The notes beneath the pieces are model-generated. The model saw nothing but the letters and a program-made list of their open reading frames with translations, did not search any database and was not told where the DNA came from. 64,000 nucleotides of DNA, from the NCBI GenBank assembly GCA_947501565.1, contig CANMWJ010000008.1:1-64000 (forward strand), read 5' to 3'. Position numbers and translations under genes: made by a program. Below, piece by piece: positions 26,300-36,800 of the stretch. The stretch is from an uncultured Marinobacterium sp. (lineage in GTDB: Bacteria; Pseudomonadota; Gammaproteobacteria; Pseudomonadales; Balneatricaceae). Within the stretch, counting starts at the first letter, position 1. Every line of letters begins with the position of its first letter.

Positions 26300-29200
26300 A
26301 TGTTACAGCGCTTCTCTTTGACCTGTTTATTGACTTTGTTGTTGGCCAATCCCGCCTGGGCTGACAGCCTGGTCGATCTGACCGCCGCAGAACGTGAATG
26401 GCTGAAAAGCCATCCGGTTATTCGTTTGGGCGTTGACCCTAAATGGCCTCCCTTTGAGTACATTGAACGGGGACGCTATAAAGGCCTCGGTGCTGACTAC
26501 ACCCGCCTGATCAGTGATCGGCTCGGCATCAGGATGGAGGTTGTACCTGACCTCACCTGGAGTCAGGTGCTTGTGGGTTCCCGCTTTGGTAAGGTCGATG
26601 TCCTGCCTGCCGCAATGAAAACCAAAGAGCGAACGCGGTTTCTGAATTTTACAGAGCCGTATCTGAATTTTCCGATGGTTATCATCTCCCGTCAGGATCA
26701 GCGGGGCGGTCGAAATCTGGACGAGCTGAGTGGAAAAAAGGTCGGAGTCGTTAAAAACTACGTCTCCCATGAACTCCTGCAAACCAAGCACAGATCTCTG
26801 AAACTGGTTCCTGTCACTACGCTCACCGAAGGGCTGGAAGCGCTGGCGCTGGGGAAGGTTGAATTCTTTGTCGGGAATCTGGCGTCGGTAAGCCATGCGA
26901 TACAGAGCCTTGGGTTAACTAACCTGCAGATCACCGGGGATACCCCCTACAGTTTCCAGCTAGGTATGGCGGTGCGTGATGATTGGCCTGAGCTCGCATC
27001 CATCCTGCAAAAAACACTGGCCGGCATCAGCGATCAGGAGCATCGCCAGATCCAGAAAAACTGGTTCACGCTGCCCACCGCGGCGGAGCAGAAGTTTCGT
27101 TCCTACCTTAAGTTACTGCTGGTATTCCTTGCTGTCGGCATCCTGGCATTCTTGTTGGCGCTGGTCTGGATTAAACGTCTGAACCGGGAAGTGAATGCGA
27201 TCGAGAAGGCTGAAAATGCGTTGCGGAACAGTCAGGCGCGTTTGCTCGATTCACAGCGTATCGCGCATGTGGGGAGCTGGGAGTTGAGTCTATGCGACCA
27301 GACAATGTTCTGGACCGATGAGATCTACCGCATCCTCGGAACTCAACGTGGAAACCGACAGCAGACATTTGATGACTTGCTCGGCAGCGTCCACACCAAG
27401 GATAGGGAGCAGCTTACCCGTAAGCTGGCGGAGATCTCTGAAAGAGGCGGAGATATCGCCGTTCAGTACCGGATCGTGCAGCCAGGTGGCGAACTGCGGT
27501 ACGTTGAGTTGCAGGGACGTAAGCTGGAGGGCGGTGAGGGCCTCACCGGCACCATGCAGGATATTACTGAGCGTAAGCGGATCGAGTTGTTTTTCCGTGG
27601 GCTGACTGAGGAGGTGGCCCACAACACCGGTGACAAATACTTCGATGCCATGGCGGAGTTTCTGGCCCGCTCCTTCAACTGTGCCTATGCCATGATCGGT
27701 ACGCTGGACCTGAAAGATCCCGGGCAGGTAAATACTCTGACGGTCTTCGGAAAGGGCAGGAAACTGGATAACTTCAGCTATCCACTGGATAAAACTCCCT
27801 GCGCTCATGTGGTCTCTGATCGGGTGTGTATCTATCCGGATAATGTGCAGATGCTGTTCCCGCAAGATGAGATGCTGGAAGAGCTGGGTATTGTCAGCTA
27901 CGCGGGCATCCCCCTCTATGACACCGCCGATAACTGTATGGGGCTGGTGGTCTTGCTGGATGAAAAAGCGATGCCGGAAACGGAATCGATGCGTTCTCTG
28001 TTGCAGATATCTGCAAGCCGGATCGGCGGAGAGATTCAGCGCCAGCGCCTGGAGAAACAGTTGCAGATGACCGCTAGTGTGTTTGAGAACACCCGTGAAG
28101 GGATTCTGATCATGGATGCGGAGCGCAAAATTGTGACCGTTAACCAGGGTTTTATCGATGCAACCGGTTTCAGCGCGGAGGAGGTGATCGGTCGCGAGCC
28201 ACGCGAGATGTTCGGTGCGCGCCATCAGGATGACAGTTTCTACGACATGATGTGGTGGTCGGTGGATTGCAGCGGGCACTGGCACGATGAGGTCTGGAAT
28301 CGACGCAAGACAGGTGAAGTGTTCCCCTGCCTGCAGAGTATCGAAAGCGTGAAAGATAAGGATGGAGAAGTCAGCCAGTATATCAGCGTATTCACAGATA
28401 TTACGGAGCAGAAGCGCTCGGAAGAGCGAGTGCAGTACCTGGCGCATTATGACGTGCTGACCGATCTGCCAAACCGCATTTTGTTTAACGATCGCCTCAA
28501 TCACGCCATTGAACGCGCCAGCCGTCAGAAGCACTCGCTGGGTGTGCTGTTTATCGATCTCGATCGCTTCAAATACGTGAACGATACGCTTGGGCATCAG
28601 CAGGGCGATGAGTTGCTTAAGAAAGTGGCTGAACGTCTCAACAAAAGTGTACGTCAGATAGATACAGTCGCCCGGCTGGGCGGCGATGAATTCACCGTTA
28701 TTCTGGAAGAGGTGGAGCGTCCCGAGGTTCTGGTAACGGTGGCAGAGAAGATACTGCACTCCCTGAATTGTGCTATAGACCTCGACGGTCATCAGGTGGT
28801 GGTGGGGTGCTCAATCGGTCTCAGTCTCTATCCTGACGACGGTGGTTGTGCCGAGCAACTGTTAAAACACGCAGATACTGCGATGTATTACGCTAAGGAG
28901 AACGGTCGTAACACCTATGCGTTCTATTCACCGGAGCTGAGTCGCTCCAGCTATGAACATTTCCGCCTTGAGAATGAGTTGCGCCATGCGGTCGAGCAGC
29001 AACACCTGCTGCTTTACTATCAGCCGCAACAGGAGATTGGTTCCAGCGGCATCACCACCGTTGAAGCGTTGGTGCGCTGGCAACCGCCGGGCGGAGAGTT
29101 GGTGGCACCGGACAAGTTTATTCCGCTGGCCGAAGAGACAGGGCTGATTGTGCCTCTGGGCGAGTGGGTGCTGAACAGTGCCTGTGCGCAGGCCAAGCAG

Positions 29201-29743
29201 TGGCATAAGTCGGGCCTGAATATTAAGGTCGCGGTGAATATCTCCGGTATCCAGATCATGCGCAGTGATTTTGTTGATTCAGTGAAGCTTGCGCTGGATA
29301 GCAGTGGTCTGCCGCCGCACCTGCTGGAGCTTGAAGTGACCGAAAGCTACATCATGAGCCATATTGATACGGTGATTGATACTCTGAACCGGATACGTGA
29401 ACTGGGGGTGACGCTGAGTATTGATGATTTCGGTACTGGCTACTCATCTCTCAGCTACCTGCGTCAGTTACCGATCGATGTGTTGAAGATTGATCGGTCC
29501 TTTATCAGCGATATTCCTGAAGACAGTGAAGATGAGATGATCGCTGCTGCTATCATCGCCATGGCTCAGAATCTGCGGCTGAGGGTGGTAGCAGAAGGTG
29601 TCGAGACCCATCAGCAGATGTTGTTCCTTGAGGAACGAGGCTGTGACCTGGTACAGGGGTTCTTTATCGCCAAACCGATGACCGCGACCGCTCTGGAGCG
29701 TTTTATCAACGGCAAGCTACGTGAACTTTATGCCGTTTCCTGA
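26300..29743 (+). CDS. Membrane sensor with SBP, PAS, GAF, PAS, GGDEF and EAL domains
   Basis: A 1147-residue protein. The frame opens at 26234, but ATG 26300 gives a clean signal peptide (MLQRFSLTCLLTLLLANPAWA). Domains in order are a periplasmic bacterial extracellular solute-binding family 3 domain (about 25-255), a membrane helix (270-292), PAS (about 315-420), GAF (about 440-580), PAS (about 590-705), GGDEF (about 712-875, motif GGDEF intact near 794) and EAL (about 890-1140, EAL intact near 921, with IDDFGTGYSSL). It could both make and degrade c-di-GMP in response to a periplasmic amino-acid-like ligand. The 3' end overlaps the convergent gene by 16 bp. Confidence 0.92.
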   Translation: MLQRFSLTCLLTLLLANPAWADSLVDLTAAEREWLKSHPVIRLGVDPKWPPFEYIERGRYKGLGADYTRLISDRLGIRMEVVPDLTWSQVLVGSRFGKVDVLPAAMKTKERTRFLNFTEPYLNFPMVIISRQDQRGGRNLDELSGKKVGVVKNYVSHELLQTKHRSLKLVPVTTLTEGLEALALGKVEFFVGNLASVSHAIQSLGLTNLQITGDTPYSFQLGMAVRDDWPELASILQKTLAGISDQEHRQIQKNWFTLPTAAEQKFRSYLKLLLVFLAVGILAFLLALVWIKRLNREVNAIEKAENALRNSQARLLDSQRIAHVGSWELSLCDQTMFWTDEIYRILGTQRGNRQQTFDDLLGSVHTKDREQLTRKLAEISERGGDIAVQYRIVQPGGELRYVELQGRKLEGGEGLTGTMQDITERKRIELFFRGLTEEVAHNTGDKYFDAMAEFLARSFNCAYAMIGTLDLKDPGQVNTLTVFGKGRKLDNFSYPLDKTPCAHVVSDRVCIYPDNVQMLFPQDEMLEELGIVSYAGIPLYDTADNCMGLVVLLDEKAMPETESMRSLLQISASRIGGEIQRQRLEKQLQMTASVFENTREGILIMDAERKIVTVNQGFIDATGFSAEEVIGREPREMFGARHQDDSFYDMMWWSVDCSGHWHDEVWNRRKTGEVFPCLQSIESVKDKDGEVSQYISVFTDITEQKRSEERVQYLAHYDVLTDLPNRILFNDRLNHAIERASRQKHSLGVLFIDLDRFKYVNDTLGHQQGDELLKKVAERLNKSVRQIDTVARLGGDEFTVILEEVERPEVLVTVAEKILHSLNCAIDLDGHQVVVGCSIGLSLYPDDGGCAEQLLKHADTAMYYAKENGRNTYAFYSPELSRSSYEHFRLENELRHAVEQQHLLLYYQPQQEIGSSGITTVEALVRWQPPGGELVAPDKFIPLAEETGLIVPLGEWVLNSACAQAKQWHKSGLNIKVAVNISGIQIMRSDFVDSVKLALDSSGLPPHLLELEVTESYIMSHIDTVIDTLNRIRELGVTLSIDDFGTGYSSLSYLRQLPIDVLKIDRSFISDIPEDSEDEMIAAAIIAMAQNLRLRVVAEGVETHQQMLFLEERGCDLVQGFFIAKPMTATALERFINGKLRELYAVS

Positions 29744-32406
29744 GTGAGCAGTTCCTGCGCATAGGTTTGGAACTGCTCCAGCGGCACTGGACGGCTGAAC
29801 AGGAAACCCTGGAAGTCGTTACAGTCACGTACCTCTAAGCAATGCTTCTGCGCTTGCGTTTCCACCCCTTCGGCAATGACATCAATGCCCAGATTGTTGG
29901 CCATGGCGATGATCGCCTGCACAATGGCTAGGTCGTCCGGGTCCTGGGTAATATCGCGAATGAAGGAGCGGTCGATCTTGAGTTGATCCACCGGCAGGTT
30001 TTTCAGCTGGTAAAGGGAGGAATACCCGGTACCGAAATCGTCGATGGCAAAGTTGATGCCCAGGGATTTCAGACGGGTCATCTTATCGACCGTATCGTTG
30101 ATGTCATTCAGCACCGAACTTTCGGTCAGTTCGAGTTTCAGTCGATGTGGATCAACGCCGGTGCAGGTCAGGATCCGTTCTACCGTCTCGACAAAATCGG
30201 GCTGTGCGAACTGGTGAGCGCTGACATTTACAGACAGCGACAGCGCGCTGAACGCCGGGTCCTCGCTCCAGACTTTCAGTTGTCGGCAGGCGCGTTCGAG
30301 TACCCAGGTCCCGATCGGAATAATCAGGCCAGATTGTTCGGCGAGCGGAATAAAGCTGTTTGGTGGCAGCAGACCTTTTTCCGGATGCTCCCAGCGCAGT
30401 AATACCTCGGCACCGATAATACGGTCATGGTGGCACTGCGCCTGATAGTGCAGGGTTAGCTGCTTCTCGGCCAGGGCTCTGCGGAGCTCAGATTCCATTT
30501 CCGCCTGGGCGTAGAGTTCCTGCTGAATGCGCGGATCGAAGAAACGCAGGGTGTTGCGTCCGGACTCCTTGGCCTGGTACATCGCGAGGTCTGCGCGTTT
30601 GAGCAGGTCATCCGCATGCTTGTCGTCACTGCTGAACAGACTGATCCCAACGCTGGCGGTACCCATATATTCGGAGTCCTTTAACGGGTAGGGCTGATGC
30701 AGAACGTTGACGATCTTTTCCGCTACGAGCTCGGCATCCTGTGCCGCTTTCTGAGATTCTACGCTCAGGTCTTCCAGCACCACGATAAACTCGTCACCGC
30801 CAAGCCGCGCCACTGTGTCCATCTCGCGAACGCAACTCTTCAGGCGCTTAGCGACCTCGACCAGCAGCGAGTCGCCGACATCGTGCCCGCGGGTATCGTT
30901 CAGTGTTTTGAAGTTATCCAGATCGATAAACATCAGCGCGCCGAGCTTGTTGCGGCGGCGACTGGAGAGCAGCGCATGCTCCAGGCGGTCGAGCAGCAAG
31001 CGGCGATTCGGCAGCCCGGTGAGGGCATCGTAAAAGGCCAGCGTATGGATGTCGGCTTCTGCCTGCTTGCGCTGTGTAATATCAAGGAATGCGGCTACGT
31101 AGTTGGTGATCTCACCCTGCTCGTCGGTGACCGTGGTAATAGTCAACCATTCAGGGTATATCTCGCCGTTCTTGCGCTTGTTCCAGATCTCTCCCTGCCA
31201 GAAGCGGTTTCGCTCCAGCGTATCCATCATATTGCGGTAGAACTGTTCATCGTGTCGGCCGGACTGTAACAGGGAGGGGGTTCGGCCGATCGCTTCTTCG
31301 GGTTCGTAGCCGGTGACTTCGGTAAAGGCGTTGTTAACCCGCAGGATTGTATGACTGGCATCGGTGATGATCATCCCTTCCTGGGAGTTAAATGCCGTCG
31401 CCGCGATGTGTAACTCCTGTTCGGCACGTTTACGGTCGGTGATATCACGGGAAAGCACGATAAAGCGTGGATTGCTATCTGTGCTTTCCTGCTTGCGTGC
31501 TACCGAGAGTTCGAAGCAGGCTTCGGTTTGTTGCATCAGGGGCAGAGTGATCTGCGCACCGTGGGAGCGTCCTGTACGATGGGCTTCCTGTAGCGCATCG
31601 ATCACAAGGTCGGCTTCGGAGTGGGGCAGTACGTCGTATACCGTATTGCCTATCAGTTCGTGGGCGGGGGCGGCGAGTTTACTCTCATCAGACGCGTGAT
31701 AGCTCAGGTAACGCCCCTCTATATCCAGCTCGAACATCAGATCCGGAATAGCACTTAACGTAGCCTGCAACTGGGAAAGATTGCGCTGGCTGCGCTCCTC
31801 ACTGGCCCGCAGGCGCTCTTCAGTCTGCTTACGGCTTCGTTGGTGATTGAGCAACATGCAGAGCATAACCGTCCCTAGCGGGAAGATAAGCAGAACCGGT
31901 ATCGCGATTGCCTGAGTAACGCCAAGCGCCACCTCTTCCGGCAAAAACAGTTGGGTATTGGCCAGCATTCCTACGTGTACGACGATGCCAAACAGGTAAA
32001 GCTCGCGCCAGCTGAGTTGCCGCTCGTGCCTCATACGTACTTCACGCCAGATCAAACCAACCGCGGCTGAGAAAACGATGAACACGATTCCGGCAATTAC
32101 GCCGGCGCCCCCCTCGTAGAGGCGAAACAGGCTGGTAATAACGACGGCAATGCTAGTGGGGATCCAGCCGAAAAACAGGCCGGTTGTTGCAAGCAGAATT
32201 GAGCGGCTATCGATAATGACGCCTTCGGCGACGGGCAAGGGAGTGAGCATCAGCGCGATACCGATCATGCCGAGCGCAAAACCAGTGACAATCGGTTTGC
32301 CCGGTATTCTCGCCGCCGCCGACAGGATCAGGGAGTCGTAGATCACACCCATGGCAAGTAGCAGTGCCGCATTGTTGGCCAATACAAAGTAAGCTGAGTC
32401 GTTCAT
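29728..32406 (-). CDS. 5TM-type sensor with two PAS, GGDEF and EAL domains
   Basis: An 892-residue protein starting at ATG 32406, which has a GAGAG ribosome binding site. An upstream ATG at 32430 lacks one. The first 190 residues hold five or six membrane helices of the LytS/YhcK-type 5TM receptor class. PAS domains follow at about 205-320 and 325-440, GGDEF at about 450-615 (GGDEF intact near 535) and EAL at about 630-885. The EAL signature reads EVL near residue 664, a variant seen in active enzymes, and IDDFGTGYSSL is present. It is convergent with, and overlaps, another GGDEF-EAL gene. Confidence 0.92.
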   Translation of the reverse strand: MNDSAYFVLANNAALLLAMGVIYDSLILSAAARIPGKPIVTGFALGMIGIALMLTPLPVAEGVIIDSRSILLATTGLFFGWIPTSIAVVITSLFRLYEGGAGVIAGIVFIVFSAAVGLIWREVRMRHERQLSWRELYLFGIVVHVGMLANTQLFLPEEVALGVTQAIAIPVLLIFPLGTVMLCMLLNHQRSRKQTEERLRASEERSQRNLSQLQATLSAIPDLMFELDIEGRYLSYHASDESKLAAPAHELIGNTVYDVLPHSEADLVIDALQEAHRTGRSHGAQITLPLMQQTEACFELSVARKQESTDSNPRFIVLSRDITDRKRAEQELHIAATAFNSQEGMIITDASHTILRVNNAFTEVTGYEPEEAIGRTPSLLQSGRHDEQFYRNMMDTLERNRFWQGEIWNKRKNGEIYPEWLTITTVTDEQGEITNYVAAFLDITQRKQAEADIHTLAFYDALTGLPNRRLLLDRLEHALLSSRRRNKLGALMFIDLDNFKTLNDTRGHDVGDSLLVEVAKRLKSCVREMDTVARLGGDEFIVVLEDLSVESQKAAQDAELVAEKIVNVLHQPYPLKDSEYMGTASVGISLFSSDDKHADDLLKRADLAMYQAKESGRNTLRFFDPRIQQELYAQAEMESELRRALAEKQLTLHYQAQCHHDRIIGAEVLLRWEHPEKGLLPPNSFIPLAEQSGLIIPIGTWVLERACRQLKVWSEDPAFSALSLSVNVSAHQFAQPDFVETVERILTCTGVDPHRLKLELTESSVLNDINDTVDKMTRLKSLGINFAIDDFGTGYSSLYQLKNLPVDQLKIDRSFIRDITQDPDDLAIVQAIIAMANNLGIDVIAEGVETQAQKHCLEVRDCNDFQGFLFSRPVPLEQFQTYAQELLTQETA

Positions 32407-32979
32407 CTCTCTATCGTATCTTTGCTCCATCCGGGAGCGTTCTCAGAATGTATGGTCAACTACTGACTGAAAAGCAGGTGTGTTTACAGTTGCTTCTAAC
32501 AGTCAGACCACTCGATTTAGTTTTTGAATACTATGTATTTAAAACGCATATGGCTATGTAGAAGGCGTCATACATTAGCGGATAACAGCTTTTAATTAGA
32601 AGGGTGAAAGTGTATTGGGTTGTTTAATTCATTGAATTATAAGGATTTATTGTTTTATTTGCGTTCTCTTTATTAGGGTATTTTGATTTATTGATGTAAG
32701 TCAATTAAAACGGGGTTTGGTGTTTTGCATCATTAAGGGGCAGGTTGCTTGTGGGCAAATAGTCCTAGGGTTAAAGCGGCTTGTAGGCGAGGTTACAGCA
32801 AGTGCTTGTTTATATGTGTCCCGCTAATGCCTTATCTGATGAGTTGGGCGAATGAGGTAGGTAAATGGGGTGGTGAAGAGGAACAAAATCCGGGGGGCAG
32901 GAGGGAACAAGGTGAGGGAGGTATGGAAACGAATTGCCTGTAGCCCACCGCATCAGTCGGTGGGCTACAGGTAAGGAGA
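32407..32979. other. AT-rich intergenic region
   Basis: About 570 bp without a supported gene. The part 32500-32730 is clearly richer in A and T than the surroundings (long T and A runs, ttattgttttattt). It may hold the promoter of the minus-strand 5TM gene. The segment 32730-32935 is G-rich on this strand with no coding pattern. A strong hairpin follows at 32938-32970. Confidence 0.6.
32938..32970. terminator. Perfect hairpin, likely terminator of the Chp-type operon
   Basis: CTGTAGCCCACCG (32938-32950) and CGGTGGGCTACAG (32958-32970) pair over 13 bp around a 7-nt loop, ten bases beyond the stop codon of the minus-strand sensor gene. There is no T-run on either side, so a REP-type or RNA-stabilising element is an alternative. 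Confidence 0.65.
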
Positions 32980-33765
32980 TTATTTCAGGCTTGCATACAT
33001 GCCGGTGACATTATTGCTACTTTCCAGCACCTTCTCTGCAGATCGATCCACCAATCCGGGAACATAGACATCTCCCTGGCCGCCCTTGGAAACTTTGATG
33101 CGTTTGAACTGGCGCGCGATCTTCTTCAGGGTTTTGTTGATTGGCGCACTGTTGCCCGCATGGCTGGTGAGTTTATCCTGCGTAACATTGAAATCCTGAT
33201 AACTGGACTTGTAACTTGTCAGGTACTGGTCAGCGTAACCCCAGGCCATAAGGGCATAGGTGGCGGCGATTCGCTGGCTCAGCATTGCCTGTTTACCCGC
33301 CAGTCTGATCTGTTCTCCACCCGCAACACTCAGGTGTGCCTGCAGGGAGGTAAACGTCCTGTCGGAGGCTTGCAGCATCGCTTCACTCAGCTCACGAACC
33401 TGTTCAACTGAATCTTTGGAAGGTGCAGAGGTAAAGCTTGCCTGTGCCCCGGACCAAGCAGCAGCAAGGTCACGCAGGTTATTGCGGCTGGCATCATCTT
33501 CCGCGTAGGCCTGCAGTGCCGCCAGGCCCTCTTCAAATTGCCCGATGCTGTCGTTCAGCTCCTCTTGTGATTTACGTGCACGTACGTTCTGGCCGATCAG
33601 TGCGTAGTACTTCAGCATCCGCTGTGACAGCATGCTGAGATTTGCCGCCTTATACAGTGCTTCGTTTGGAGAGGCGATCTCTGCTGCTTTGGCCTGAGCT
33701 GCACATAACACGCAGATCAGGCTGAACATGGAGAGGATCATCGTGAGAATGTTTTTATTTTTCAT
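32980..33765 (-). CDS. Periplasmic PilJ-type sensor-domain protein
   Basis: A 261-residue protein with a signal peptide (about 1-28, ending AKA). The mature part contains two related helical motifs, NLSMLSQRMLKYYALIGQ (near 42) and GKQAMLSQRIAATYALMAWG (near 157), the signature of PilJ-type IV-pilus MCP N-terminal domains. There is no transmembrane anchor after the signal and no signalling domain. It is the last gene of the pilG-chpA operon, 48 nt behind chpA. It probably presents ligands to the MCP of the operon or competes for them. Confidence 0.82.
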   Translation of the reverse strand: MKNKNILTMILSMFSLICVLCAAQAKAAEIASPNEALYKAANLSMLSQRMLKYYALIGQNVRARKSQEELNDSIGQFEEGLAALQAYAEDDASRNNLRDLAAAWSGAQASFTSAPSKDSVEQVRELSEAMLQASDRTFTSLQAHLSVAGGEQIRLAGKQAMLSQRIAATYALMAWGYADQYLTSYKSSYQDFNVTQDKLTSHAGNSAPINKTLKKIARQFKRIKVSKGGQGDVYVPGLVDRSAEKVLESSNNVTGMYASLK

Positions 33766-33813
33766 GTATCTTCACTCTGATATGTATTTTGGGGATTGTC
33801 CCCGTCCGTTTGG

Positions 33814-36800
33814 TCAGCTCAGGTGTTGTTCAACGCACTCCAGCAGCCCTGTTTCAGTCCATGGCTTGGTCAGGTAGTCCGTTACGCCTGCGTTATCTGC
33901 TTCTTCCCTGTGTTTGTCGGTGGAACGCGAAGTTACCATCACGACCGGAATCTCTCCCGTATCTTTATGCTGTCGGATTGCGGCTGACAGCTCGATGCCC
34001 GACATGCGCGGCATCTCAAGGTCGGTAATGACCAGATCTGGTGGCTGCTTACGGATCTGGTTAAGTGCATCCAGACCGTCGATTGCGGTGCTGACTTCAT
34101 AGCCGGTATCCTTAAGGAAGGTTGCGAGGGACTTACGGGCACTGACGGAGTCATCGACAACCATCACTTTCGGCAGGTCCAGAGCCGCTTCCTGTTCAAA
34201 GTGTTCACTGATCTGTAGCTTACCGGATTGCTGGAACTGGATTCGTGCCGGCAGATCGACAACCGGTGCCGCTTCACCGTTGGAGAGAATGGTAACCCCA
34301 GGAATACCCGGAATGTCCGGAACGTATTCGCCCATCTCCTTAAATACCAGTTCTCGGTGCGCGAGGATCTCACTCACCATTACCGCAACTTTCTCACCCT
34401 GACCGAGGTTAACGATCAAGACCGGGTGGATACGGTCACCGCCATACTCGGTTTTACGTTCCGCTACCAGAGTTTCCAGCGTAACCGCGGGATACAGCTC
34501 ATCGCCAACGCTGAACTGCAGCCCTTCTGAGGTTTCAGTGAGTGTGCCGTCGAGGGAGAGAACGCTCTGTTCCACACCGTGGCTGGACAGGGCGATCAAC
34601 TGACGACCTGCACGAACCAGCAGGGCGCGGATCATCAGGGAGCTTGCAGGCATCGCCAGTTCAAACCGGGTACCGCGTCCCACTTCGGAGTCGATGTTCA
34701 GGGTGCCCTGCAGGCGCATGATCTCCTGATAGACCACATCCATGCCGATACCACGGCCAGACAGTTGGCTGATCTCCTCACGTGTTGAGAAACCGGGTAG
34801 CAGAATCAGACGCTGCAGTTCAGTCTGGTTGAGTGTGGTGGTCTCATCGATCAGGCCTTTGCCAATCGCTACTTGACGGATCTTCTCTCCATCAATACCG
34901 GCACCGTCATCTTCGCAGGTGACGCGGATCTCATCGTTGGCTTGCTCGAAGCGCAGTGTCAGCTTGCCGCTGAGCGGTTTACCCGCATCCTGACGCAGGC
35001 CCGCACTTTCCAGACCGTGGTCGACGGCGTTACGGATGATGTGCATCAGCGGGTCGGTGAGCTGGGCCAGAATCTGGCTATCCACCTGTACGTCTTCACC
35101 TTCGATGATCAGGTTGGCTTTCTTGCCCGCCGCACGGCAGGCCTGACGCATAATGCGTTGCACACGGGAGCTGATCGATTTGACCGGTACCAGACGGGTG
35201 CTGAGTACGTTGGCCATGCTCTCTTTCTGCAGACCGGACTGGGCAACGTGCAGGTCGCTGAGCAGGCGGATATGGCCGTCCATCTCCTGCTCAACTTCAC
35301 GTACGTCCGCCGCCGCCTCGTGCAGACGGGAGATGCTGGTATGCATCTCGTTATAGTTGTCCATCTCCAGCGGGTCGAAGCCGTCGGAGTCCGGATCCAG
35401 TTCCGGGTGCAGGGTGTAGTATTCGTTGAGCTGCTGTTCCAGCTCGAAGATCACGCGCTGCATGTTACGCTGTCGCTCACGGTTGGAGCGGGTTAGCGTA
35501 CGTAGCTGGGTCAGTTCCGCATCAAGCTGGGCCGTCAGCGTACTGTTCTCTCCGGTGATTCGGAACAGGTTATCCAGTAGCGATTGAGGTACACGCAGGT
35601 AGTTCTCTTCACGGCGTTCCGCCGCGGTGTCTTGCTCAGCCTGATCTTGTTTGGCTGGGGCCGCAGTGTCCTCTTGAGGCGCTGAAGCTTCATCGGAGGT
35701 TGCGGGTTTTTCTGCCGCCGGTGTCGCAGACGCGCCAGCTTCAGTGGTCCTGTCGTCGGTAGCCAGATCTTTGGTAGCCGCTTCGATCCCTTCGGTCTTC
35801 AGCAGGTAGGACCAGTCCATCACACGCTGCAGCATCTCCAGCGCATTGTCGGGTTCCGGGGCGTTATCTGTAATCGTTTCACCCATGGCGGCGAGGCAGT
35901 CTGCTGCTTCCAACAGGTCTTCTTTCAGCGCTTCGCCGGGTGCACTTTGCTCTTCTACCAGTTTGTCGAGGATATCCTCAAGCGTGTGCGTCAGGTTGGC
36001 CAATCCCTGAATACCGGCCATGTTGGCCAGCCCTTTCAGGGTATGGGCGGTGCGCTGTGCCAGCACCAGGTTGTCCAGGTCACCGGTTTCAACGATATTC
36101 TGAATGCTCTGCAGGAAATCCTCTACCAGCGCAGGCAGCTCGACAAACAGCATATCCTGCAGATTCGGGTCGACATCGTCGTGCATATCCAGCGAGATAT
36201 GCGCCGGTCCCGCCGTTTCCTTAACGATATCGTCCGTGGTCTGTACGGATGCCAGTGCCAGCAGGCCACTGACAAAAGCCGCCTGGTCGTGGTTGAGGTT
36301 GCAAGGTAGCGCAGGGCTGCTGAACAACTCTATCAGGTCGCGCTGTGTATCGCTGTTTTCCAGATTATTCAACAGTTCGATCAGGGTGGCGAGACAGTGG
36401 ACAATCTGCTGAGTAGTGTCAGACGCAGGTGATGTTTCACGCTTGGCCAGCACCGAGAAGTTCAGATCCAAACCGTTCAGGGCCACGTGTAAACCATGCA
36501 GGTTTAAGGTCTGAGCGGCGCGGTTGATCGGCATCAGAAGCTCTCTGGAATCCGCCAAGCGGGTCTGATAATCGCTGTCGTCTGACTGCCAACGGCCATG
36601 CAGATCGGTCAGAGACATCGTCAGCATTGTCAGAACTTCAGGATCGACGTTCGGACCATCCTGTTCGAGCAGGCTGAAGTCGACCTCGCAAAACTCAGGT
36701 ATATCTTCGTTGACAGGCGCTGTAACGCTGGACTCGGTTAGATCGACCTGACTGCTCAGGTTTGCGGCATCTTCCTGCAACAGGTCCAGTAGGAAAGTAG

